Shown here: positions 44,001-55,269 of the stretch, one piece after another
How positions within the stretch are numbered: the stretch's first letter is position 1
How the letters are laid out: every line of letters starts with the position of its first letter
Source of the DNA: Ophiodon elongatus
Taxonomy: Eukaryota; Chordata; Actinopteri; Perciformes; Hexagrammidae
Assembly (NCBI GenBank): GCA_016806645.1
Contig: JACSYO010000005.1
Location: forward strand, 533,001 to 597,000
Reading direction: 5' to 3'
DNA: 64,000 nt
Notes under the pieces: generated by a model
What the model saw: only the letters and a program-made list of their open reading frames with translations
What the model was told of the DNA's origin: nothing
Database searches by the model: none
Program-made: the position numbers and the translations under genes

Positions 44001-44202
44001 AATTTGCATGATATGACATTACATATGTATGTGATATATTGGCTGAGAAAGCTGATCACTCCTGCTGAAATATTCTTACACCTAAACTGAAATACAACTG
44101 TGCACCCTCTGAATTCAATTTTCTCTTTTATATTAGGATTATGAATCTGTGAATATTATTACTATGATTATAAATCTGTTTATCACGCTGTGATTTCCTC
44201 TC

Positions 44203-44280
44203 AGCCAATCAGCGCAGTGGTTCTCCCACTCCTCTGGAGGCACGGCAGCTCATTAAGATCCACTTAGTGCTGACGTCATT
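44203..44280 (+). promoter_or_regulatory. Candidate slc2a1 promoter elements (NF-Y box and CRE)
   Basis: AGCCAATCAGCG at about 44203-44214 is a good CCAAT/NF-Y box and TGACGTCA at 44271-44278 is a perfect CRE palindrome, 62 bases apart and about 195-265 bases before the slc2a1 start codon. No TATA box is evident. The transcription start was not determined. Confidence 0.5.
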
Positions 44281-44471
44281 AAGCTGCTTAAGGCAGCAGC
44301 TGAATGGAGGCAGAACTGACAAAGATTTGTTGACATCGATGTTGGACTAAATGATATTGCAGACAGCATTATGATGACTTGTTTTAGTAGAAAATAGAAT
44401 ATACTGACCTGACGGATTATCGAGCTGGATATTTCTAAGTGTGGACTTTGTGAGTGATCCAAGCAGCCGGG

Positions 44472-45199
44472 ATGGAGTGCAGCGGCCAGGTAACTGCTGT
44501 GTCATCAGTGGGCTAGACCACAATGTTATAAACTGACTAGTTGTGTAGAGAGGCATGAATAGTCTGCTGGCAAAGGTGCTTTGCCACTTTCTTAAGTTGT
44601 GTGTGGCAGGTAACAGCAGCACCCAATATAATATATATAAAAAGTCTTAGTGAGGGAATCAGGTAGCTCTGATAACAATATTTCTGCTTCTGTCTCACCT
44701 CCACCTGCAATTAGCTTTTTGCAGCTGAGAGCAGCACTTCCCTTTCCTTTGTGCAGGCACTGCATTGACCACCAATCACACGCTGTAAAATGAAACGTTT
44801 TTAGTCTGCATACCGTTGCCTATTATTACCTATTATTTTCATGAAAGTAGCAATATCTATAATAATGTAGTATCTAAAAGTACTACAGTACAAGTAAAAG
44901 CCCATTTCAAAATGTATACTTAAGTAAGGAAGTGTTGTCAGCAAAATATATATAAAGGTGCTGCATTCCAAATTCAAAGCATTGCCTCCACATGGCTCTC
45001 AACATGGTGAAGGCTGAGCCGGCTAACGGAGCTGAGTTTGCTAACAGTGCAAACAATGGCAGCAGTGCGGACAGAGCTAACAGTGTTTACCGATGATGAC
45101 GCCAGGGGTCGGGACGGCGTTATCAGCTGTAACCGCCACATGAGCGCAGTGCAGAGTGGCGTCCACTGGCCATTAGCTAGCCAGTGAAGCTCGGACAAC

Positions 45200-45255
<56 letters not shown>

Positions 45256-48200
45256 GAGAGTTCATGCTCTGCTCAGGTAGACATTACTGCTCTATATATT
45301 TACATGTCTGCTGCTACATTAATGCTCTGGATTTCAAATTTAGCGGCTTTAAAGTAAGCTATCAAAAGTAAAAGTACTCATAATGCAGCAGAATGGCAGC
45401 CGTCAGTGTTATATGGTTGCATTACTTATTACTGATATATCTGAATGTAACACTGGTAGTTTATCAAGGTGGAGCAGCCTACTTTAAGTTCATTCAATGA
45501 AACAGTACAACAAGTGGACTGGTAAAGATATATCTCAAATAAATATTGAGGAGTAAAAAGTATCATATTTCCCATTCATATATATTGAAGTATAAGTATA
45601 AAGTATCATGGAAATACAGATATAAAGTACCTCAAAATTGGACTTAAGTGTAGTACGTAAATTGTACTATTACTTTTTTAAGTAAAACAATCTTCCATTT
45701 GGTCTCAAGTTTGTGTCTGTCCAGTGTGAATACATCACAACACATGCTCAGTGTGCTTTGGTGTGTAGTGTGGATTTGGGAGACAGTATCTGTGTGCAAG
45801 TTTTCGTTCTTCTCTTCAAGAGTCCAACAGAACACTGATCACCATGTTGAGAAGTAATGCTACACAGCTAACGGGTTAGCATTGACCTGCTTTACCCTCT
45901 CTCTCGATCCAATCCCCTCAGCATGGGTCTAATTGATCATTTGAGCTTAATTGTAGATTTACTGCTGGTGGTTGCCGACACAGGTTCCAAACTACTCTGA
46001 GTGCTGTCTTTGATACTGAACTGTATGCACGGGAAGGGCCACAATGCAGGTTCATCACGAACCTAAACTTCAGTATTTTGTTCCTGCTGAAGATTAATAG
46101 AGGCTTTCAAACTCCTTTTCAAATCTTCCTGGTCTACACAGGTCTACACAGACACTGACAAGCCTCTCCACAGATATCATACAAAGACTATATAATACAC
46201 ATATACAAAAGATTATAGGATATATATATATATAACATATTTACATTTTACAAACATAATTAGATTGCCCCCCCCAGATTCTCTAGGCCTCTTGGTTTAG
46301 TACTTCATACAGTAGATAATGATTAGTTGTACTATCTGGCCATATCTACATTTGTATGTGTTTGTGGACACTTGGCACTTCCCATGACAACAACTAACTG
46401 AAGCTGGGCTTTACGCTCCTCCATCAACGGCTGACATTGAATGAAATAAAATTTTTGTGCCAAAAGTGGAACTGAGGTGGTGAAGAGTTATGACTCAATT
46501 CACACACTTCTAAAACCTAATGTTAGCATGAATGGAACACATCTTAAAAATATATCTTTTTTTTGGTCTCTGCTGTCTTCATATTGATTTGAAGAGCAGT
46601 ACATAGAACAGAAACAGTGTGGCTTTATAACATGAAACATTTTTCTAAGCCAGCCTGTTAAACCTCTGTGGGGTCTCTCTGCTCCTGCAGACCGCGGAGG
46701 TGAAACAGTCGTGTTTAAACAGAATAATTGAGACTTTGAGACCAGGAACACGTGTGCAGGTTGTCTTGTTAAATACAGACCGTTATCTGTGTTATTGTGT
46801 CATAACAACAGGTGACACCCCTGCTGATGATGGCTGTGGGGACAGCTGTGATTGGCTCCCTCCAGTTTGGCTACAACACTGGGGTCATCAACGCTCCTCA
46901 AAACGTAAGTATTTACTGTAGTTGTGTGAGGGATGAGTGAGATAGGAGGAAAAATAGACAAGAAATATAAAGAAAATATGGAAATATATATAAAGGATGT
47001 ATAAGAATATATAAAGAATATAAAGACATGTGTGAGAATAATGATGGTAGAAAATGGCAGCGCCATACAATAACATGTATGGTGCACTCATGATACTCGA
47101 GGTGTTTTGGTACAAGCAGAAACCATGTGGTACATTCACTGCCTTCACCATCACAGCATTTATTTAGAGAACTGATTTGGTCCAGTGGGTAAAAGAAACG
47201 CCCACTCTTACTTCTTCTCTACTTTCTCGATGCACAGCTGGTTCTGGCTGTTAGGTTACGGTACTGTTCACCTCCCCTGCTGGTAGACTACTTAGCCAGG
47301 AGGAGAGCAGACATGAGCTCCGGTGAAGTAGTCTGCCAGCGAGGTGGGGGGTGCTAGCTAGCTAATGCTAATGCTAATGCTAAGGCTAATGCTAATGCTA
47401 ATGCTAATGCTTGTCTCATTTGTGGTCTGATAAACAGGACACCAGGACAACCATGTACTGTACTTACTTAATCGTAAAGACAGTCAAACAGACAGCAAAC
47501 CAAGATGAGCTTTATTCACGTGTAATAACACTGGGCAATGGCTATGTGAGGATATTATTACTTTATTAGCATCAATGGATGTTGATTTGCATACCAGAAG
47601 CTATCTAGCTTTGCTAAGATGGAGTTGGTATAAATTCCTTATGTAACACTAAGCATTTAGTTAGCTTAGTGTGACATGTTTAGGATTTAGGAATTTGACA
47701 AAAAGGGAGTTGAATTGCTTAGCTTTGCATTTCATGCTTAGCCACTGATTTGACCGACACAAACAGGATAATTAAGCAATAAACCAATGATCTATGTGAC
47801 CCCACCCCCCTCGATTTAGTTCACCTTGACTGAAACGATCCATCTAGAACTTTGGATTTTTTTTCTTTAGTGTGGCTTAGAGACTTTTTATTTAGGCAAG
47901 AGAAATGCACACTTTATTTAAGTCGCCCAGTTCACACAGAGGAAAACAGGGTGAACCTATGTCTTTAAGGCAGCTGACAAGCTTCTCAGTCGGCCAGTTG
48001 CCTCTGAAGGTGGTTTGACAGATATTGGAAAAGACAAGGAACAGGTTAATGAGATAATGAATATGTTTGTTGGAGGCATTAAGGATTAAGGAGCTCAAGG
48101 TTACCAGGCAAGTTAAATATCTTGTGTTTGCAGGTGGACTACCTAAACTCATGTGACCCCTAAAGGTTATTATGACAATATTGTGAAATGTCCCAATGGG

Positions 48201-51200
48201 GAAAATTCACAAACAAAGTGTAATAATGACGTGGGTTGATGTTCTTCCACCAAATTTCTTATTTTCTTACTGGGACATTTTATTAGGAATAATATGTATG
48301 CTGCCTTTATATTATTGTTATTAATCTATGCTACCATGCACATTGACTTAGAACAGTAGTCCTGAACAAAGCATCAGTATTAAAGTAAGACCTAACCATT
48401 AAATGGGGGGCATGGGTTTAGCTAATGGGTCAGGAAGTGGTTGGTGAAGTTAGGGATGACAGCATGTAAGACCTCCACTTACACCTTGTAATAACATGCA
48501 ATCTGTATCTGTATATCTTCCATCTGGACAAGGAACACGACTAAGAGTCTTCAGCTGATATTAGGTGCTCTGTGAAGCTGTACTTTGGCACAGTCAGCTA
48601 AATGCTATGCTAACATGCTCACAATGACAATGTTTACATGGGAGTTTTTAGCAGGTATAATATTAGTCATCGTAGTTTGGAAAGCAGTTGCAAATTAGCG
48701 CTATGAAAGTATTTAGTCTTTAACTCGAGCAAACTATGAGACCGTTGGGCTGGAGGAAAAGTAAAAGGATTGCCAAAGTTAGACAGGTTCATCCTCTGGG
48801 GACCATGTCTGTACCAAATGTCACAGCAATCCATCCCATAGTTATTGAGACATTTCAGACTGAACAAAAAACATTAACGTGATGATGGCGCTCCAGGAAA
48901 AGTCAGGGGATCAATCAATCAAGTCAATCAGTGATGGACCAAGTGACTGACCGACATTGTTGAGAGCCACGTAACAAAAGTTGAGACACGCAGGTTTATT
49001 ATTCATCTGACCCGTTGATTCAGAATGTGTGTTGTTTTATGTTTTAGATCATTGAGAGCTTCTACAATGAGACGTGGAGCAGCAGGTTTTCAGAGCCCAT
49101 CTCTCAGAGCACTTTAACAGGCCTGTGGTCACTCTCTGTGGCCATCTTCTCTGTGGGAGGAATGTTCGGCTCCTTCTCTGTCGGCCTCTTCGTCAACCGC
49201 TTCGGCAGGTATGACTCTTCCTATGACCAGAACACTGTTAATATCACCTGGCCCTTGAAATAACAAACAACTCTTATTATCTCTAAAGGAAGAACTCCAT
49301 GCTCATGGCCAACGTGCTCGCCTTTATTGCTGCTGCGTTTATGGGCTTCTCCAAGCTGGCCGCTTCCTTTGAGATGCTCATCATTGGACGTTTCATAGTG
49401 GGTCTCTACTCCGGCCTCAGCACCGGCTTTGTGCCCATGTATGTTGAGGAAATATCACCCACATCTCTCCGCGGCGCATTAGGAACTCTGCATCAACTTG
49501 GTGTAGTGATCGGTATTCTCATGGCACAGGTGAGATCCTTACTGCAACGCATGAACTATGATTGGCCTCTTCATTTCCCATCTCCAGTAGCTTTAAGGCC
49601 TTTACACACTGGGGGCGTGACCAATACAAACCAACGCCTTCAAATGTGAATGTTCAGGTTACCTTAGCCGGTATTCAAAGAATGACAGAAGAAATAAAGG
49701 CTGGATCAAAAACATTGAGGGGGAGAAGAATTATCTTCTATATCATGTACATATCCACAGTCATGAACCAGCATATGTGTTGATACAGTTAGTTCTGGGG
49801 AAAGGTGCATTACACTGAGTTTATCGACAGTTGAAATGGAGGACATTTTGAGTTTACCTGCCTCTAATCTAAATCTGTTCATGAAGACCTGCTTCTCTGC
49901 AGCTGAGGTCCCAACAATACAGTAAGTAGCATCTTGGTAAACTTAGGGATGTTGACTAGATGTTGACATGCACACAATAATCCAGTCATAATGGGATTAA
50001 GGTATTAATGTCAGTAGGGCCGAGCCACCACATTGTCATCGTGCCAATGTGATAATGCTGATAGTCAGAGTAAACACATTAATCCACACACAGCAGTCTC
50101 AACATGTGAGTCCCACCTGAAGGGGGCGTTTGTGTTTGACCTCCACTCTGAGAGCACAGCAGCTACCAGACGCCAGCTCGAGGCTCGTTCTCTTCTCATG
50201 TTCTAATTCAAACTTCCAGACTGTGCAGATGTAACCGCAATGAGATCACATTAAGTCATACCCTCAAATCTCCAATAATTCCCTTTAAAAAAGAAAAGTG
50301 AATGGAATCATGGCAGGGCAGTCTAAAAAAAAAATAATAAACACAAACACATACACAAACACAAACGCAGTGAAGTTCACACATCACAAGCATTTTGTAA
50401 ATGCAGGTTCATCCAAATATGTTTTTGATGAAAACTGCAAATACTTTATATATTTGTGGGTTTAAAACAAGAAATATTGGTGTGTACATCACAAATACAT
50501 ATGTGAACATTATTTTTGTGAAGTTTTTAATACATCTATATATGATACATATGTTTGTGCTCATTGAAACACAATGCCATTCATATATAAATCATGAAAT
50601 ACATTTGTGTTACATTTGCTAATACTCCACGTACTAATATAGAGCATGTGTAAGCAAAGTGTTGTGTGTGCTGGGCAGATCTTTGGGACTGAAACCCTCA
50701 TGGGGAACGCCTCCCTTTGGCCCCTCCTGCTGGCTTTCACTCTGCTGCCGGCTGTGCTGCAGTGTGTCCTGCTGCCCCTCTGCCCCGAGAGCCCCCGATA
50801 CCTGCTCATCAACTGCAACGAGGAGAGCAAAGCCCGCAGCAGTGAGACACACACACACACACACACACACACGCTTTTCTATAATTTACTTTTGTGAAAT
50901 GAGCTTGGCTGTCAGAAAGAAACCTCATCTTTAGACCACACTGTGAAGCACATCCTGCCCCCTCAGTTAGCTTTGTGAATCCCTCTCCAGGCTGACTTAC
51001 ATGTAACTTGAGCCGCTGTCTTCCAGTCTTAGTGAAGCTGCGGGGCACTGACGAGGTGACTGAGGACATGCATGAGATGAGGGAGGAGAGCCAGCAGATG
51101 ATGAGGGAGAAGAAGGTGACCATCCTGGAGCTGTTCCGCTCCCCTGTGTACCGCCAGCCGATCTTTGTGGCCATCATGATGCAGCTCTCACAGCAGCTGT

Positions 51201-54200
51201 CTGGAATCAACGCTGTAAGTCAGAGGACCAAAGAGGAGCCGATGAGGCCTGCCAAATGCTACGATCTGATGAGGGACAAGTTAGAGACTGTATACCATCA
51301 CAAGGAAGAATATGTTTGATAGGTCATATAGTAGATTCCTCTCACCAGGTACATACAATACCTGTACGTGGCGTTATGTCAGAAATCAATCACTTTCAAG
51401 TTTTAACCATTTTTCCCCTTCATGTTAACCTGTAGGAGAGAGTATTATAATGGGGTTTGATTAAACACAATGACCAAGAGACATCAAAGTTGACCCATAC
51501 TGGACGACCACCCCTCCTATAGACACAGATTTCTTCTTGAAAAATAAATGTAACAGTATTGTTCTCTGATTATTAGAAAGCTAACGAACAAGGTTTTACA
51601 CAATTTCAATACTTTTGCTAAATGGTACATACAAATTTGGGGATTTTTGGTCCTTAAATCTCAATAATCAAAAAAACATTATTTGATATGTTATAGAGAT
51701 GCTTCTTTACATCTTCTGAAGTTTTCATGTTATGCTGGCTATCCTTTGAGCAACAGCAGACTTCTGAGTATGTGGTGGTTAGATCAGTCCAACACATGAA
51801 TCCTTAAAGGTGCAGTGTGTAGGATCTGGTGACATCTAGTGGTGATGTAGCAGATTGCAACCAACGGCAACTTCTCCTGTGTGCCAAGAGTGGAGGAGAA
51901 CTATAGTGGCCAAGGTGAAATAGGGAAACTGTAAAGCGCCCTATACAGAGTCAGTGTTTTGTTTGTCCGCTCTGGGCTACTGTAGAAACATGGCGACCGG
52001 CTCCCTGAAGAGGACCCCGCGCCGTATATAAACGGGATAGCCTTAAATGCCACACACTGTTTCTTTAATGTTGTAAACAAACATGTGCAAAGATGTAGCC
52101 AAACAAACAAACAACAGTGTAATGCTGTTAAATAACATAAGTAGGCCCAGGTGAGCATCAGCATCTCATTTGGATACAGTATGTTGTGTACGGCTCCACT
52201 GGTGTGAAGACACATATTTTGTAGATACACTCATGGTACTTTACATACAGTATATTTCAACTTTTATAAACCATCAAAATAAGGATGAATACTCCAAAGG
52301 CTACAGAGAGGTGTACACTAGACAAGGCAAGGCACATTTATTTATACAGCACATTTCATAAAGGCAATACAAAGGGCTGTACAGATTTAACAAGAAACAC
52401 ATGATGAAAACAGTAAAGGCGCACATAATTAACAAATGAATAAGATTTAAAAGAAAATGATGGTAAGCAGGTAGGTCTTTAGCTTGGATTTGAAAGCCAT
52501 CAGCAGGATGTTTCAATTTTTTCAACATTTGAGCAGCATAGACGCTAAAAGCTGTTAGTCTAAAGCACTAAAGACCAGTAACTCTTTGACAAGATGACTA
52601 GAAGGGCTCAAAGTTAACATGAAGGCCTGAAAATCATGTGTTGGGTTGGGAGTGGATTGACAGGGTAGAGCAGGGTCGTCCTTCAATCAGAGGATTGGGG
52701 GTTGGATCCCCAGCTCCACTAGTCCATGTCCATGTGTCCTTGGGTAAGACACATAACCCTGATTAGCCCCCGCATGCTGTGCCTGCAGTGTATGAATGTT
52801 AGTTAGTCCTGATGGGCAGGTGGCACCTCACATGGTAGCTCCTCCCATCAGTGTATGAATGTTAGTTAGTCCTGATGGGCAGGTGACACCTCACATGGTA
52901 GCTCCTCCCATCAGTGTATGAATGTGTGAATGATGACACGTTGAAGAGCTTTGAGTGGTCGGAAGACGAGAAAAGCGCTGTACAAGTACAGTTTATTTAC
53001 CATTTACAGGGGATTGGAGGCTTGTCAACCGTAATGGAGGCTCTGTACCAAACTGTCATGGTGACGAGGGAGCTGAGGCTGAAAGTGAAGCTAACTGATG
53101 GAAGGAGATGGTGCATACAAGCGGCCAAAATGCGTTTTCTTTGCAGGGTGTCTGGGTACGGAGAGGAGCTCAGAGTAGAACCGCCGCTCATTCATTCTAG
53201 ACAGACATGCCCAGCTGGGGGACAGCTCAGGATCCAGAGCAGGAGGTGTTAAACAGAAGGCACCAAACCGCTGAGGAGCATCGGGAGAAGGACTGTGTAG
53301 CAAATGTAGAGTAACTGTTCCTGTGTCATGTCATCATCTTCAGGTGTTTTACTACTCGACTAGGATCTTTGAGCGGGCAGGCGTGTCCCAGCCTGTCTAT
53401 GCAACCATTGGAGCAGGAGTGGTCAACACTGCCTTCACTGTGGTTTCTGTAAGTGATGAACCCCAAACCAACACAGCCTCACATGTTTACCTACAGGATA
53501 CCTTCATTTAGTAGTGCATTCCCTCCTTCTGTGCAGTTGGCTGTGGTGGAGCGTGTGGGCAGGAGACCCCTTCAGCTCACTGGTTTGATGGGAATGGCTA
53601 TTTCAGCAGCTTTTCTAACGGTTGCCATGGCGCTGTTGGTAAGTGTTTGAAATCATCTTGACTTAATCCATTAGGCTTTTGAAATGAAGTGAGTGATAGA
53701 CTGCGTGGTGTTCTGTGTTCCTCAGGACCAGCTCAAATGGATGTCCTATGTCAGCATTGTGGCCATCTTCAGTTTTGTAGCCTTTTTTGAGATTGGCCCC
53801 GGGCCCATCCCCTGGTTCATTGTGGCCGAGCTCTTCAGCCAGGGGCCCCGGCCTGCTGCCATTGCCGTTGCTGGTTTCTCCAATTGGACGGCCAACTTCT
53901 TAGTGGGGATGGGCTTCCCGTATGTCGAGGTAAGACAGCTTCAATTCAAATGATATTGTCATATTAAATTGATCTTCAGTCCATAACTATAGCTTGTGCC
54001 CATAATTCAAAATAAATGATGTTTTGCTTTTGATGTCCCGCAGCAACTCTGTGGCCCATACGTCTTCATCATCTTCACGGCCCTGCTGCTCGGCTTCTTC
54101 ACCTTCACCTACTTCAAGGTTCCAGAGACTAAGGGCCTCAGCTTCGATGAGATTGCAGCCGGATTCCGGCAGTCAGCTGGTCAGGGTGCTGACAAGTACT

Positions 54201-54250
54201 CGGCCCCTGAAGAGTTCAACACCCTCAGGGGGGACGACCCCGACCTTTGA
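44472..54250 (+). CDS. slc2a1: Facilitated glucose transporter GLUT1
   Basis: Ten coding exons: 44472-44489 (MECSGQ), 46812-46904, 49048-49208, 49289-49529, 50679-50841, 51027-51214, 53344-53448, 53537-53638, 53726-53929, 54044-54250 (stop 54248-54250). Phases agree and give 493 residues; human GLUT1 has 492 and, like here, a six-codon first exon. Family marks: GSLQFGYNTGVINAPQN in helix 1, N44 of YNET (conserved glycosylation site), GRFIVGLYSG, PESPRYLL, the helix-7 QLS at about 278-280 followed by QQLSGINAVFYYST, GPGPIPWFIVAELFSQGPRP, VPETKG, and a tail ending DDPDL. QLS, the PESPR/PETKG motifs and the C-terminal FRQ...DK...PEE layout favour GLUT1 over GLUT3/4. Function: facilitative glucose uptake at the plasma membrane. 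Which teleost co-orthologue (a or b) cannot be decided. Oddities: Glu144 where class I GLUTs have Gly, and an extra NAS sequon at 181. Confidence 0.94.
44800..45680. repeat. Teleost repeat in slc2a1 intron 1, interrupted
   Basis: Both ends (44820-44940 and 45330-45670) are rich in AAAAGTACTACAGTAC / AAGTAAAAGTACTCATAATGCAGCAG wording of a widespread teleost DNA-transposon-like repeat. The middle (about 44960-45290) is unrelated and holds the CA microsatellite. Confidence 0.45.
45199..45252. repeat. (CA)n microsatellite
   Basis: Perfect CA run in slc2a1 intron 1; the minus-strand Cys-Val ORF over it is an artefact. Confidence 0.97.
47360..47411. repeat. (GCTAAT)n hexamer repeat
   Basis: About eight GCTAAT units with one GCTAAG variant, in slc2a1 intron 2. 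The remainder of that 2.1 kb intron has the R3 fragment at 48590-48970 and otherwise nothing recognised. Confidence 0.95.
48590..48970 (+). repeat. Teleost dispersed repeat R3, second copy
   Basis: Shares TATGCTAACATGCTCACAAT, TTTTTAGCAGGTATAATATT, TTCATCCTCTGGGGACCATG and ATAGTTATTGAGACATTTCA with the 41.4-42.1 kb copy. It lies just before slc2a1 exon 3. Confidence 0.6.
49530..50678. other. slc2a1 intron 4
   Basis: 1.15 kb without recognised features beyond an A-rich stretch at 50326-50370. ORFs at 49562-49783 and 50401-50622 have no family resemblance. Confidence 0.4.
50846..50871. repeat. (AC)n tract directly after an slc2a1 donor
   Basis: The intron after exon 50679-50841 begins GTGAG and passes straight into an AC run of about 13 units. 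Confidence 0.95.
51804..52068 (+). mobile_element. MITE-like element, full-length copy
   Basis: 265 bases with imperfect terminal inverted repeats: TTAAAGGTGCAGTGTGTAGG at the left and the inverse of TTAAAGAAACAGTGTGTGGC at the right. The inside carries GACATCTAGTGGTGATGTAG and GGGCTACTGTAGAAACATGG, typical of a common teleost MITE. Lies in slc2a1 intron 6 in the sense orientation. Confidence 0.75.
52322..52630 (-). repeat. L2-type LINE 3' tail
   Basis: In reverse orientation the stretch begins with the usual L2-like end (AAGGCACATTTATTTATACA on plus), then ACATTTCATAAAGGCAATAC and GTAGGTCTTTAGCTTGGATT. Second such tail in the window, the first being near 10.5 kb. Confidence 0.6.
52640..53010 (+). 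mobile_element. tRNA-type SINE with an internal tandem duplication
   Basis: A head with a B-box-like GGTTGGATCCC (52700-52710), a body with TTGGGTAAGACACATAACCC and an end TTTGAGTGGTCGGAAGACGA with GCGCTGTACAAGTACAG fit a well-known teleost SINE. A 63-bp segment is duplicated in tandem (52786-52848 and 52849-52911). Confidence 0.7.
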
Positions 54251-55024
54251 AAGCTGCTGTACATTCACACACTGGCGAGCAGCAAAGTTACCGGTTACAC
54301 TTAGGTACACTTTTAGGACACCGCTATCGTGTTTCAAATACCCCATAAGCTAAATTTAGGGTCGTTACTTTAGAGCTTTAGTCTTGATACAGACTGTAAT
54401 AAAGATGGATGACCTGCCCGATGACATCACTGGTTACTATACGCTCTGTCTGTAGGAAGTCTGTTTCAGCACTTGCCATGCTGACAACAATGTTATCCCA
54501 TTAAAGATGAGTTGACAGAGTAAATGAAGTGAGTAAGAGGCGGGATGTGCTACAGCATACCAGTTGGGTTGAGACTCCCGCTGACACATTTTGCATCCCT
54601 CCGTACCCATGCGCCTCTTTGTGCGCAGCCACATCACTTGTTTTTGCTTCAGCTCAACAAACGTAAAAAAAACAAAATTAAGTTATAATTTAATAATTTA
54701 CTTTACTATGTCAATTGTTTTTGTTTTATCATTATTATTATCAATATGATCAATGATAACATTTTCTGGAGTAAACGACTTCATAATAATTGAATCTAGA
54801 GTGAGAAAGTCATACTGTATATTGTAGCCTTTGTATATGTACTGTATAATTATTGAACCCACTGCAGTCAGTATCCCTCTTACATTTACATAATATATTC
54901 AGTTACATTTATATAGTTACTGTATTCCTATGTAACATCCATTTCATTCAACAAATGTATATTGAAACACTGAAATTCTGTGTATATTATTTTTCTGAGC
55001 TGTTTTCAAAAGGTTTGCTGCCAC

Positions 55025-55030
55025 AATAAA
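55025..55030 (+). promoter_or_regulatory. Candidate slc2a1 polyadenylation signal
   Basis: AATAAA 775 bases after the stop. A second AATAAA at 55242-55247 would extend the 3' UTR to about 1 kb. Both may be used. Confidence 0.5.
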
Positions 55031-55269
55031 ACGATTTCTTCACACAGATCATAAACATATAGCAATCCATAGGAAGAATTATACATTCATATACATGAAT
55101 TGTAATGTCTCTCAGACACATTGTATCTGAGAGACATGACAACAGGAGGACTTTGTTTTTTACAGAATGAATGAACTGTGCTGTGATTTGTACATGATGA
55201 CATGTTTGTGTTCTACAGATAAACTGAACAGTGTTTTAGAAAATAAAGGATATAACAAACATAAGTTCC

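Noticed and set aside
46749..46754. CACGTG in slc2a1 intron 1 as a hypoxia or E-box element
   Set aside because: A single six-base match 60 bases before exon 2 is expected by chance; no partner site seen.
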